Of a stretch of DNA of 64,000 nucleotides, positions 1 through 7,972 are shown one piece after another (position 1 is the first letter of the stretch; every line of letters starts with the position of its first letter). Source of the stretch: an uncultured Bacteroidales bacterium (GTDB lineage Bacteria; Bacteroidota; Bacteroidia; Bacteroidales; FEN-979); the NCBI GenBank assembly GCA_903845055.1, contig CAIMWF010000152.1, forward strand, positions 1 through 64,000. The letters run 5' to 3'. The notes below the pieces were generated by a model. It was not told where the DNA came from. It did no database searches and worked only from the letters and a program-made list of their open reading frames with translations. The position numbers were made by a program, and so were the translations under genes.

Positions 1-404
1 ACGTTGCTCCCCTGCATGTCGATGGTTAGGGGCGACTGGATGGCATACCGTTGCTGGTAGAGCGGGAGGTACTGGGCGTACATGCTTGCGGTGTTGCTGC
101 CGCCGACGTAGTTCAGGGTGCCATCAAAAAAGGCGGTGGGATATCCTGTTATTCCGTAAAAACTCGTCCTGGCTGCTGCTTCAGGTGTGTTGAACGGGTC
201 GCCCGAATTATAGCTGTGATATTCGATAACTGCCACCTGGCATCCGTTCTGGAGCAGATCATGGGCGCCCATGGCAGCTCCCGGGCAATACTGGCAGCCG
301 GTTCCTGTGCCGATCTCCATAACTACCTGGTTTCGTTGAACCGCCTGAGAAAAAACCACTAAAAAAGCAAAAAATGCCACGAGGGTGAGTAAAGTTTTTT
401 TCAT
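1..404 (-). CDS. Omp28-like exported thioredoxin-fold protein (5' part only)
   Basis: The start codon is at 404 and the gene runs off the left edge, so only about 134 residues are visible. A signal peptide (MKKTLLTLVAFFAFLVVFSQ) is followed by a thioredoxin-like segment with the pair TGCQYCPGAA (CxxC) and a later 'YGITGYPTAFFDG' strand-Pro element. This order is typical of the Omp28-related family of Bacteroidota, which are exported thioredoxin-fold proteins often carrying C-terminal surface or sorting domains. The C-terminal part is outside the window, so a T9SS sorting domain cannot be checked. The role is inferred to be an envelope or surface thiol-redox or binding function; no substrate can be named. 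Confidence 0.75.
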   Translation of the reverse strand, partial: MKKTLLTLVAFFAFLVVFSQAVQRNQVVMEIGTGTGCQYCPGAAMGAHDLLQNGCQVAVIEYHSYNSGDPFNTPEAAARTSFYGITGYPTAFFDGTLNYVGGSNTASMYAQYLPLYQQRYAIQSPLTIDMQGSN

Positions 405-446
405 GATACAAAGGGATTTTAGGGGACGTTTTTTAAAATATTGCCA

Positions 447-454
447 CAAATATA
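447..454 (-). promoter_or_regulatory. -7 box (TATATTTG) for the Omp28-like gene
   Basis: TATATTTG on the minus strand matches the Bacteroidota -7 consensus TAnnTTTG. It would start transcription near 440 and leave a leader of about 36 nt before the start codon at 404. No clear TTG at the -33 position is visible. Confidence 0.4.
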
Positions 455-603
455 ACAACAATAATGATTGTTAGGTTATTCCATGAAAATATTTATACCA
501 CATTTCATGCATCGGATTATCTTTATCTTTAGACGCATTACAAGAAAATATGACAGGAATAACGATTTTTATACGCTTCTCAGGTATATCAGGGGTTTTT
601 TTA

Positions 604-611
604 TATTTTTG
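604..611 (+). promoter_or_regulatory. possible -7 box (TATTTTTG) for the rubrerythrin-like gene
   Basis: TATTTTTG fits TAnnTTTG and lies 18 nt before the ATG at 630. The upstream sequence is AT-rich and lacks an obvious -33 TTG, so this is weak. It favours the 630 start over an upstream in-frame start at 468, which would put this box inside the gene. Confidence 0.3.
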
Positions 612-629
612 CTGTTAAATCACATACAC

Positions 630-1091
630 ATGTATTATTCGGGACAAGAAATCGCTGCAATTGCTGTCAGGATCGAAGAAAACGGCAATGATTTTTATAC
701 AGCCGCTGCTGAAGTGGTGGATGAGAGTACTGAAATAAAGGGGTTGTTTTACGACCTCGCCGAGAAGGAAATCCTGCACATCTCTATTTTCCAGAAGTTC
801 GTGGAGAAGATTGAAGAGGAAGACTTTGATTTCGGCACCGAAGATGCCTCCGATTACATCAACCACATGGCCGAGTCGCACATTTTCGGCAAACCGGATG
901 CAGGGAAACTGCTGGCGAAAACCATCACCACCCCTCGCCAGGCCCTTGAAATGGCTTATAAGTTCGAGAACGACAGTGTAGCCTTTTACACCGAGCTGCT
1001 GAAGTATACCCGAACCGAATCGAAGCACCTGGTGCAGCAGATCATCGACGAGGAGAAGGAACACGCCGCCGAGATCAAAAAGTTCATTTAG
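630..1091 (+). CDS. rubrerythrin-like ferritin-fold protein
   Basis: A 153-residue four-helix ferritin-like protein. Diiron-type motifs are visible in order: EENGNDFY near residue 15, a following 'EKEILHISIF' helix, KFENDSVAFY near residue 115, and EEKEH near the C-terminus. This is the ExxH pattern of the rubrerythrin/ferritin-like superfamily, without a C-terminal rubredoxin domain. The family reduces peroxide or handles iron in the cytoplasm, but the exact activity here is inferred. The open frame extends upstream to 468, but that extension is AT-rich, low-complexity and unlike the family, so I choose the ATG at 630. It is convergent with the complex I operon, only 32 bp from nuoN. Confidence 0.8.
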   Translation: MYYSGQEIAAIAVRIEENGNDFYTAAAEVVDESTEIKGLFYDLAEKEILHISIFQKFVEKIEEEDFDFGTEDASDYINHMAESHIFGKPDAGKLLAKTITTPRQALEMAYKFENDSVAFYTELLKYTRTESKHLVQQIIDEEKEHAAEIKKFI

Positions 1092-1123
1092 GTGAACTGA
1101 AAAGAATCTTTAACATTTTCCCT

Positions 1124-2500
1124 TTAGAGCAGGCCGATCAGCAGGAAGGGCGCCAGCCCGATGATGATGAGGGCCAGGGTCATGAAGGCCAGGTGCACCT
1201 TGTAGGCCCATTCCACTTTTAACGGTTCCCCGGCATTTTCCCTGAGGTACATGGCAATGATGGGCTTGAAATAATAGGTTATGCTGATGGCCGACCCTGC
1301 AATGGCGATGATGACCAGCCACACCATTCCCTTTTCAATCGCGGTGGTGAACAGGTAGTATTTTGCCATGAAACCTGCCAGCGGCGGTATTCCGGCCAGG
1401 GAGAGCATGGAAACCGTGAGGCAGAAGGCCTCGAGCGGGTTGGTCCTGCCGATGCCGTTCATCGAGCTGAAAAAATCGTTCCCGTGGGCTTCGCGCACCA
1501 GGATCAGGATCCCGAAGGCGCTGATGGTGGCTATGGAGTACGAAAGTGAATAAAGGAGCAGGGCATTGTCGGACATGGCCCCGAACGAGACAATGGCCAG
1601 GAGCATATACCCCGAATGGCTGATGCTCGAGTAAGCAAGCATGCGTTTGAGGTTGGGCTGGTATACGCCCGTGAAGTTCCCCAGCAGGATGGTAATGGCC
1701 GCCAGGATCCAGATGGTGGTCTCCCATACTCCGTGAATGCCGTTGAACGTATGGGTGAAAAAGCGGTACATCGCCACAATGGAGGCGGTTTTCACGACCG
1801 TGGCCATAAAGGCGGTGAGGAGGGTTGGGGTTCCCTCATACACGTCGGGAGCCCAGAAATGAAATGGAACGATGGCGATTTTGAAGGAGAGCCCGATGAT
1901 CAGCAGGAAGAGCCCCGCCAGGAACATGGGAGGATAGGTGCCGGCGCAGGAGGCCACGAACAGCGAAATCCGGTGCAGGTCGAAGGAGCCGCTTGAACCA
2001 TAGATGAGGGCGATACCGAAGAGCAGGAAGCCGGAAAGGAAGGATCCAAGCAGGAAATATTTGAGGGTGGCCTCGTTCGAAACGATCGCCTCCTTGTGGC
2101 TCCCGGCCAGTACATAAAGCGCGATGGAGAGGGTTTCGATCCCCAGGAAAAGCATGATCAGGTTGCCATAGGAGGTCATCATCACCGCCCCGGCCAGTGC
2201 GAAGATCATCACGCCGTAAATATCCTCGAGGGGTCGCTGCACTCCCCGGTAATAATGCGCCGCCAGGGAGAAGATCAGGAAAGTGGAGAAGATCAGCACG
2301 GTGCTGAAGGCCACGGCGGTGTTGTCGACGATAAGCATGCCGTTATACCAGGAGTGGAAGCTGTTCCAGTCCATGACCGTCAGGACCATGGAAATCACCA
2401 GCCCCGCAAGGATCAGCGGCAGCAGCCAGGTTTGTTTTTTCATGGCCCCCAGGAAGAGGACGAGGATGCCGAGGAGGGTGATGGAGGTTATTGTTGACAT
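1124..2500 (-). CDS. nuoN: NADH-quinone oxidoreductase subunit N
   Basis: A 458-residue polytopic membrane protein and the last gene of the nuo operon. NuoN is one of the three antiporter-like subunits that carry protons through the membrane arm of respiratory complex I. The conserved glutamate in 'FLGIETLSIALY' (near residue 122) and the central 'FHFWAPDVYEGTPT' and 'AYSSISHSGYMLL' helix segments are present. Length is normal for the family. The gene starts 15 nt after nuoM, which suggests co-translation. It ends close to the convergent rubrerythrin-like gene, with no obvious terminator hairpin between. Confidence 0.97.
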   Translation of the reverse strand: MSTITSITLLGILVLFLGAMKKQTWLLPLILAGLVISMVLTVMDWNSFHSWYNGMLIVDNTAVAFSTVLIFSTFLIFSLAAHYYRGVQRPLEDIYGVMIFALAGAVMMTSYGNLIMLFLGIETLSIALYVLAGSHKEAIVSNEATLKYFLLGSFLSGFLLFGIALIYGSSGSFDLHRISLFVASCAGTYPPMFLAGLFLLIIGLSFKIAIVPFHFWAPDVYEGTPTLLTAFMATVVKTASIVAMYRFFTHTFNGIHGVWETTIWILAAITILLGNFTGVYQPNLKRMLAYSSISHSGYMLLAIVSFGAMSDNALLLYSLSYSIATISAFGILILVREAHGNDFFSSMNGIGRTNPLEAFCLTVSMLSLAGIPPLAGFMAKYYLFTTAIEKGMVWLVIIAIAGSAISITYYFKPIIAMYLRENAGEPLKVEWAYKVHLAFMTLALIIIGLAPFLLIGLL

Positions 2501-2515
2501 GGTTTGATTTTGAAA

Positions 2516-3964
2516 CTATCGTGCGTAGCTGAGGATCGTCATCACATCCGGCAAGGCCGTGTCCAGGAAAAAACCCGGCGCGATCCCGATCCAGAAGATC
2601 ATGATGATCAGCGGGATGAGGGCTGCCATTTCGACCCGGCTGAGGTCGCGAACCTCCGCGGTGATATCATTGGCCGGGCCCAGCATGGTGCGCTGGTACA
2701 TCCACAGCATGTATACCGCGCTGAAGATGACCGTCACCCCGGCGATGGCCGAAAAAAGGGCCGAATATTCGAAGATCCCCAACAGCAGCAGGAATTCCCC
2801 GACAAAGCCGTTGGTAAGCGGCAGGGCGATGCTGCCAAGCAGGATGAGCATGAAAAAAATGGCCAGCCGCGGTGCTTTCAGCGCCAGGCCGCCCAGGTCG
2901 GTGATGTTGCGGGTTTTAGTGCGCTGTTCAACCAGGTCGATTACCAGGAACAACCCTACAATATTGATCCCATGTGAAACCATCTGGATCACCGCGCCCT
3001 GCATGGCATGGATGGTGAGTACCAGCACGCCGGCGGCGATCAGTCCCACGTGGGCGATGGAGGAGTAGGCCACGAGCCGCTTCATGTCTTTCTGCCTGAG
3101 GGCGATCACCGAGGCGTAAACGATCCCTGCGACAGCCAGCACCAGGGCTGCCGGTCCCCAGCGGTGAACGGCCACGTGGCAGATGGGGAGCATCCAGCGG
3201 ATCATCCCGTAGATACCCATTTTGAGCATGATGCCGGCCAGGAGCATGCTCCCTGCAGCGGGTGATTCGGTATAGGTGTCGGGTTGCCAGGTATGAAAGG
3301 GGAACACGGGAATCTTGACGGCGAAGGCCACGAAGAAGGCCAGGAAGATCCAGGTTTGTTCACCCGGGGTCAGCACGGCGGCATAGAGATCCTGGATATC
3401 GTAGGAGTGTGGGAAGGGGGTGCTGAAATACAGGTAGATGAGGGCGACCAGCATCAGCAGGCTGCCTGCAAAGGTGTATATGAAAAATTTGAAGGTGATG
3501 CGGATCCGGTCATTGCCACCCCACACCGCGCAGATAAAATAGGCCGGGATCAGCGCCATCTCCCAGAAAATGTAGAACATCATCCCGTCGAATGCGGTAA
3601 ACACCCCGACCAGCGCCATCTCCATGAAGAGCAACAGGCTGTAGAAGGTCGCCGGCCTGCGGTAGGTGTGACTGAAGGAGGACAGGATGATGATGGGGAC
3701 CAGGAAGGTTGTTAGCGCAACCAGCAGCAGGCTGATGCCGTCCATGCCGAATTTCAGGCTGATGCCCATGTTGGTGAGCCAACCGGCCCGGAACAGGAGC
3801 TGGCAGTGGCAGGAGGTGCGGTACTGCACAAAGGCGGCCACCATGATGCCAAATTCAATCAATGCCCCGCCCAGGACAAAAAAGCGCAGGGCTTGCTCTT
3901 TTTTCAGCAGCAGGGTTGCCAGCGAGAGCGCCAGCGGGAACAGGATGAGGATTATCGTCAGCAT
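2516..3964 (-). CDS. nuoM: NADH-quinone oxidoreductase subunit M
   Basis: A 482-residue antiporter-like proton-channel subunit of complex I. The conserved glutamate of 'FYIFWEMALIPAYFI' (near residue 135) and the central segment 'VFPFHTWQPDTYTESP' are present, as is 'AYSSIAHVGLIAAG' (NuoM/MrpD-like fold). About fourteen membrane segments can be read. The start codon lies 2 nt after the nuoL stop, so the pair is very likely translationally coupled. Length and motifs are intact. Confidence 0.97.
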   Translation of the reverse strand: MLTIILILFPLALSLATLLLKKEQALRFFVLGGALIEFGIMVAAFVQYRTSCHCQLLFRAGWLTNMGISLKFGMDGISLLLVALTTFLVPIIILSSFSHTYRRPATFYSLLLFMEMALVGVFTAFDGMMFYIFWEMALIPAYFICAVWGGNDRIRITFKFFIYTFAGSLLMLVALIYLYFSTPFPHSYDIQDLYAAVLTPGEQTWIFLAFFVAFAVKIPVFPFHTWQPDTYTESPAAGSMLLAGIMLKMGIYGMIRWMLPICHVAVHRWGPAALVLAVAGIVYASVIALRQKDMKRLVAYSSIAHVGLIAAGVLVLTIHAMQGAVIQMVSHGINIVGLFLVIDLVEQRTKTRNITDLGGLALKAPRLAIFFMLILLGSIALPLTNGFVGEFLLLLGIFEYSALFSAIAGVTVIFSAVYMLWMYQRTMLGPANDITAEVRDLSRVEMAALIPLIIMIFWIGIAPGFFLDTALPDVMTILSYAR

Positions 3965-3966
3965 CG

Positions 3967-5877
3967 TCAGATCAGGATATTAAAGAAGAGGATCAGGATG
4001 ATCCCCAGGATCATTACAAACATGTAAAAACCGACATTCCCGGTTTGAATGTATCGTACGGTGTTGCCGGTGCGCACCACCAGGCTGCCCACCCCGTTCA
4101 CGATGCGGTCGATGAAGCGGAGTTCGACAATTTCGTAGAAGAATTTCGACAACCACATGAGCGGTCGTACCACGACAAGCTGGTATAGTTCATCGATGTA
4201 AATTTTGTTCCTTCCCACCCTTTCAGCAAACGTTCGCGGGGCGTCGTCGGGCAGCAGTCCGCGGTGCTGCGCCGTATAACGTTTCCATGCCCATGCGGCC
4301 ATGGCCAGCACCCCCGCGAGGGTTACGCCCATCAGCAACCACTGAGTGGCCGGCGGCAGGGGAGTGCCGTGCGCTGCCACTGAACCGGAAGCCGCGAAAA
4401 CCGGTTCGAGAAAATATTCGAGGCCGGCATTGCCACCAAACAGGGCCGGGAGGTTGATAAGTCCCCCGAAGGTGGCCAGGATGGCCAGGATGACCAGGGG
4501 GATCGTCATCACGGCAGGGGATTCGTGCAGGTGAGCCCTTTTCGCCTCCGTTCCCCTGAAATCGCCCGAGAAGGTGAGAAAAAGCAGGCGAAACATATAA
4601 AAGGCGGTCATGAGGGAGCCTGCAACGGCAAACACCCAGAGGAGCGGGCTGTATTCGAAGGCCTTTGCAAGGATTTCGTCTTTGGAAAAGAAACCCGACA
4701 GCGGGGGGATCCCGGCAATCGCCACCGTGGCGGCCATGAAGGTCCGGTATGTTTTGGGCATGGCCTGTTTCAGCCCGCCCATTTTCCGGATGTCCTGTTC
4801 GCCTCCCAGCGCATGGATCACGCTCCCGGCCCCGAGAAAGAGCAGTGCCTTGAAAAAGGCATGGGTGGTGAGGTGGAACATCGCCCCGGTGAAGGCCCCT
4901 GCACTCAGCCCCACGAACATGTAGCCCAGCTGGCTGATGGTCGAATAGGCCAGGATCTTTTTGATGTCGTTCTGGAAGATGGCGATAAAGGCGGCAAGCA
5001 GTGCCGTTGCCAGCCCGGTGATGCCTATGACGGCCATGGTGGCGGGCGAAAGAATGTATAATATGTTTGAACGGGCCACCATGTAAATGCCGGCAGTGAC
5101 CATGGTGGCGGCATGGATTAGCGCAGAAACCGGCGTTGGTCCTGCCATGGCATCGGGGAGCCAGGTATAGAGCGGGATCTGTGCGCTTTTCCCGGCGGCG
5201 CCTATGAAAAGCAGGAGGGTTATGCCGGCCAGAACCGGGTTTCCGGGGGTCATTCCCCTGGCATGGTCAAATACCACCTGGTAATCAAGGCTGTGGAAGG
5301 TGGTAAAGATCAGGAACATCCCCATCAGGAATCCAAGGTCGCCGATACGGTTCATGATGAAGGCCTTTTTTGCGGCATTGTTGAATTCGTGGTTTTTGAA
5401 CCAGAAGCCGATGAGCAGGTACGAACAGAGCCCGACCCCTTCCCAGCCGATGAACATGACGGGATAGTTGGCTCCCATCACCAGCAGCAGCATCGAAAAG
5501 ACAAAAAGGTTCATGTAGGAGAAAAAACGGTTGAAACCGGGGTCCTCCTTCATGTACCCGACCGAATAGACATGGATGACAAACCCTATACCGGTGACGA
5601 TGAGCAGCATCAGGATGGAGAGGGGGTCGATAAGGAAGGCGAAGGGGATGTCGAGCGGGCCGATACGGATCCATGAGAAGAGCTGGTGAACCTGTGAAGC
5701 GGTGGAGGGGTGAAAACCGATAAAAAGGACAAGGGTTGATATTAAAGAGAGAAGGATCATCCCGGGGGCGAGCAGGGCCGTGACTTTCCGGGGAATCACC
5801 CGGATACCTGCCCCGAGAACCAGGAAACCCAGCAGGGGAAAAAGAGGGATCAGGAATACAATCGCGTTCATCATCAT
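3967..5877 (-). CDS. nuoL: NADH-quinone oxidoreductase subunit L
   Basis: A 636-residue distal antiporter-like subunit of complex I. Key channel residues are visible: Glu near 146 in 'FIGWEGVGLCSYLLIG' and Lys near 230 in 'AAGKSAQIPLYTWLPDAM', followed by 'TPVSALIHAATMVTAG'. The C-terminal extension is consistent with the long lateral helix of NuoL. Three consecutive ATG codons (5869-5877) make the exact start uncertain by two residues. The gap to nuoK holds a tandem 8-bp array. Confidence 0.97.
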   Translation of the reverse strand: MMMNAIVFLIPLFPLLGFLVLGAGIRVIPRKVTALLAPGMILLSLISTLVLFIGFHPSTASQVHQLFSWIRIGPLDIPFAFLIDPLSILMLLIVTGIGFVIHVYSVGYMKEDPGFNRFFSYMNLFVFSMLLLVMGANYPVMFIGWEGVGLCSYLLIGFWFKNHEFNNAAKKAFIMNRIGDLGFLMGMFLIFTTFHSLDYQVVFDHARGMTPGNPVLAGITLLLFIGAAGKSAQIPLYTWLPDAMAGPTPVSALIHAATMVTAGIYMVARSNILYILSPATMAVIGITGLATALLAAFIAIFQNDIKKILAYSTISQLGYMFVGLSAGAFTGAMFHLTTHAFFKALLFLGAGSVIHALGGEQDIRKMGGLKQAMPKTYRTFMAATVAIAGIPPLSGFFSKDEILAKAFEYSPLLWVFAVAGSLMTAFYMFRLLFLTFSGDFRGTEAKRAHLHESPAVMTIPLVILAILATFGGLINLPALFGGNAGLEYFLEPVFAASGSVAAHGTPLPPATQWLLMGVTLAGVLAMAAWAWKRYTAQHRGLLPDDAPRTFAERVGRNKIYIDELYQLVVVRPLMWLSKFFYEIVELRFIDRIVNGVGSLVVRTGNTVRYIQTGNVGFYMFVMILGIILILFFNILI

Positions 5878-5903
5878 ATCTTCAGAAAAATATTTTTATC
5901 AAA

Positions 5904-5935
5904 ATTTCGCTATTTCGCCATGTCGCTATTTCGCT
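5904..5935. repeat. tandem 8-bp array, 4 copies (nuoK/nuoL gap)
   Basis: Four consecutive octamers on the plus strand: ATTTCGCT, ATTTCGCC, ATGTCGCT, ATTTCGCT. The array lies between the nuoK stop and the nuoL start. It belongs to the group of 7-8-bp arrays seen at several other gaps of this window, but its unit sequence is unique to this site. Confidence 0.85.
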
Positions 5936-5942
5936 ATCTGTT

Positions 5943-6260
5943 TTACCACTTCAGTTTATTCAGCACATCAATGTCAATCGAATGGGTCGTACGGTAGATC
6001 AGCACGACGATGGCAAGCCCGATGGCCACCTCGGCAGCGGCGACCACCATGATGAAAAATACAAAGATCTGCCCGGCCGGGTCGTTGGTATAGGCCGAAA
6101 AGGCCGCCAGCAGCAGGTTGATCGAATTGATCATCAGTTCAACCGACATGAGGATCAGCAAAGCATTGCGTTTGATCAGCACCCCGGTAACGCCGATACA
6201 AAAAAGGATCGAGCAGAAGACGAGGTAGTAGGATATCGGAATGGCGGATAGTGTGGACAT
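5943..6260 (-). CDS. nuoK: NADH-quinone oxidoreductase subunit K
   Basis: A 105-residue three-helix membrane subunit of complex I. The two buried glutamates typical of NuoK are present, near residues 41 ('LMSVELMINSINLLL') and 77 ('VVAAAEVAIGLAIV'). The length is canonical. In the standard gene order it would follow nuoJ directly. Here it is separated from nuoJ by a four-helix-bundle gene enclosed in inverted heptamer arrays (6273-6744), and its ATG lies only 12 nt from the right-hand end of that insert in transcription order. Confidence 0.97.
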   Translation of the reverse strand: MSTLSAIPISYYLVFCSILFCIGVTGVLIKRNALLILMSVELMINSINLLLAAFSAYTNDPAGQIFVFFIMVVAAAEVAIGLAIVVLIYRTTHSIDIDVLNKLKW

Positions 6261-6272
6261 ATTGGGCTTTAT

Positions 6273-6311
6273 TGAATATCGAATATTGAATACCGAATAT
6301 TGAATATCGAA
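6273..6311. repeat. heptamer array forming one arm of an inverted repeat
   Basis: Five 7-bp units, GAATATC, GAATATT, GAATACC, GAATATT, GAATATC (6274-6308), then a partial copy. The outermost 20 nt (6273-6292, TGAATATCGAATATTGAATA) are an exact reverse complement of 6725-6744. The stop codon of the enclosed four-helix-bundle gene touches this arm. Confidence 0.9.
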
Positions 6312-6686
6312 TTACTTTTGCGTTTTACGTTTTTCTGAGGTCTGAATGCTCTTTACAAATATTGATATCAGTTCATTGCATTCCTGCAGTGCGATTGTCA
6401 ACATATCAACGTTCTTTACCAGCGGTTTAATCTGAATGATCTTTAATGAAACCAGAGTTTCCCTCAGTTCTTTCAGACAAATTTTCATTTTATGAATAAA
6501 ATCAGTGAGCGATTCCGCACTTTTTGCCTCTCCGTAATTCAAAGCCGGGGAACATGCCGACCTTACCACCTGTCCTCCCATATATCTTCCAAATACAGAA
6601 TCAGTCAATGTTTCGGAAAGATTTGCAACCATCACCGCAAAATGGATCAGCCGTTCCTCCAAATCATATTTTCTCTCTTCACCCAC
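6312..6686 (-). CDS. four-helix-bundle protein (S23/IVS family)
   Basis: A 124-residue, mostly helical protein. The central stretch with 'GEAKSAESLTDFIHKMKI' followed by 'CLKELRETLVSLKII' closely matches the four-helix-bundle family first seen as the ORF of 23S rRNA intervening sequences. That family is also related to Avd, the accessory protein of diversity-generating retroelements. The best start is GTG at 6686, because an in-frame stop lies just upstream. Its function is unknown; the family binds nucleic acid in some contexts. It has no known role in complex I, and its position between nuoJ and nuoK inside inverted arrays points to an insertion. Confidence 0.85.
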   Translation of the reverse strand: MGEERKYDLEERLIHFAVMVANLSETLTDSVFGRYMGGQVVRSACSPALNYGEAKSAESLTDFIHKMKICLKELRETLVSLKIIQIKPLVKNVDMLTIALQECNELISIFVKSIQTSEKRKTQK

Positions 6687-6705
6687 TTCAGCTATTTATA
6701 TTCCG

Positions 6706-6744
6706 TTCGACATTCGACATTCGATATTCAATATTCGATATTCA
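6706..6744. repeat. heptamer array forming the second arm of the inverted repeat
   Basis: Five 7-bp units on the plus strand, TTCGACA, TTCGACA, TTCGATA, TTCAATA, TTCGATA (6706-6740), then TTCA. The outer 20 nt are the exact reverse complement of 6273-6292. The nuoJ stop codon (TGA, complement of 6742-6744) is the last triplet of this arm. Confidence 0.9.
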
Positions 6745-7248
6745 TTTGTTAATTTGTTCTTTCTTCCCCAGCAAAACCGCACCGACCATGGCCGTGAGAA
6801 ACAGCACCGACGAGAGTTCGAACGGGATCAGGTAATCGTGGTATAGGATCCTGCCAAGCTCCTTGACCAGCCCGATCTGGGTGGTCAGGGGGTCGTTGAC
6901 CGTTTTAATGTCGTACCCGCGGAAAACGCCGATGAGGGTAAGCAGCAGCATGGCTCCGGCCATGATCGCCATGATCTTCACCCACAGGGGCTTCGGGGAG
7001 CGCTCGTCCTTGTTGAGGTTGAGCAGCATCACGGTGAAGAGGAAGAGCACCATGATGGCGCCTGCATAGACGATCACATGCACTACCGCCAGGAATTGCG
7101 CATTGAGCAGCACGTAATGACCGGCGATTGCGAAAAAGGTCAGGGTCAGGAACAGGACCGAATGGATCGGTTTTTTCGACACCAGCACCATCACCGCCGA
7201 GAAGAGGGCCATGACGGTGAGGAAGTAAAAAATGTATTGTGTAAACAT
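6742..7248 (-). CDS. nuoJ: NADH-quinone oxidoreductase subunit J
   Basis: A 168-residue membrane subunit of complex I with five predicted helices. The conserved 'VIVYAGAIMVLFLFTVMLLN' helix (third helix, the pi-bulge region in known structures) is present. It starts 5 nt after nuoI ends, as is usual. The C-terminus reads ...KKEQINK, and the stop codon is provided by the terminal inverted repeat of the adjoining insert. The last residues may therefore differ from the ancestral sequence. Confidence 0.96.
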   Translation of the reverse strand: MFTQYIFYFLTVMALFSAVMVLVSKKPIHSVLFLTLTFFAIAGHYVLLNAQFLAVVHVIVYAGAIMVLFLFTVMLLNLNKDERSPKPLWVKIMAIMAGAMLLLTLIGVFRGYDIKTVNDPLTTQIGLVKELGRILYHDYLIPFELSSVLFLTAMVGAVLLGKKEQINK

Positions 7249-7253
7249 GTTGG

Positions 7254-7829
7254 TTACCTGTTGTGTTTATATCTTTTATCCTTCTTAAACGCCAGCACCT
7301 CCGGCGTTTGCCGCTTCGAAACATCGATCCGTAGGGCGGGATCCAAAGGTTCAACCAGTTCTTCCTTGCCGTAAATGAACCGGTCGCGCTTGTAGTCGGA
7401 GTGAACGATCTCCTTTGTCAGGAAAATGGCCTCCTTCGGGCAGGCCTCCTCGCAGTCGCCGCAGAAGATGCAGCGCAGCATGTTGATCTCGTAAGCCACG
7501 GCATATTTTTCCTCGCGGTAGAGCCCTTCCTCCCCCGGTTTGCGTTCACCGGCCACCATGGTGATGGCTTCGGCGGGACAGGCTATCGCGCACAGCCCGC
7601 AGGCGGTGCAGCGTTCGCGTCCCTCGTCGTCGCGCTTCAGAACGTGTTTCCCGCGGTAAACTTCTGAGAACTCCCGGGTCACCTCGGGGTAATTCACGGT
7701 GGTTTTCCGCCTGAAGAGGTGGCCGAAGGTGATGCGCAACCCTCCCAGGATGGCGGGGATGTATATCCGTTCGAGGAAGGTCATTTTTTTATTCGAAACG
7801 ACCCTGGACCGGTTGGTTAGTTTATCCAT
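7254..7829 (-). CDS. nuoI: NADH-quinone oxidoreductase subunit I
   Basis: A 191-residue ferredoxin-like subunit that passes electrons to NuoB. Two complete [4Fe-4S] motifs are visible: CTACGLCAIACPAEAI (from residue 74) and CIFCGDCEEACPKEAIF. An N-terminal amphipathic region (ERIYIPAILGGLRITFGHLF) fits the membrane-anchoring helices. It is followed 5 nt later by nuoJ. The gap before it, toward nuoH, is unusually long (143 bp) and holds inverted heptamer arrays. Confidence 0.96.
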   Translation of the reverse strand: MDKLTNRSRVVSNKKMTFLERIYIPAILGGLRITFGHLFRRKTTVNYPEVTREFSEVYRGKHVLKRDDEGRERCTACGLCAIACPAEAITMVAGERKPGEEGLYREEKYAVAYEINMLRCIFCGDCEEACPKEAIFLTKEIVHSDYKRDRFIYGKEELVEPLDPALRIDVSKRQTPEVLAFKKDKRYKHNR

Positions 7830-7840
7830 GTTTTTGTTAA

Positions 7841-7948
7841 CTCAAAGTTCAAAATTCAAAACTCAAAACTGCAGATCAAAACTTAAAACAGGGAAGTTGC
7901 CGGCTATCCTCATAGTTTTGAACTTTGAATTGAAATTTTGAGTTTTGA
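7841..7948. repeat. inverted heptamer arrays without a gene (nuoH/nuoI gap)
   Basis: One arm (7841-7868) is CTCAAAG, TTCAAAA, TTCAAAA, CTCAAAA. The other arm (7915-7948) has GTTTTGA and ACTTTGA units followed by ATTGAA, ATTTTGA and GTTTTGA, which is the complementary orientation. About 45 bp of non-coding sequence lie between. The arrangement resembles the 6273-6744 insert but carries no ORF. The nuoI start is 11 bp from one arm and the nuoH stop 25 bp from the other. Confidence 0.8.
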
Positions 7949-7972
7949 GTGTTGATCTTTGCATTTATCAAA

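Larger units (their letters stand above)
6273..6744 (-). mobile_element. candidate inverted-repeat element carrying a four-helix-bundle gene
   Basis: A 472-bp insert between nuoJ and nuoK in an otherwise canonical operon. It has perfect 20-bp terminal inverted repeats (6273-6292 and 6725-6744), and the whole 35-bp arms match at about 31 positions. The only cargo is a four-helix-bundle gene. The TGA at one end serves as the nuoJ stop codon. No transposase or target-site duplication is seen, so mobility is inferred from architecture. In RNA the arms could pair and close a loop containing the gene, like the hairpin-based intervening sequences of some bacterial 23S rRNAs, whose ORFs encode the same protein family. 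Confidence 0.5.
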
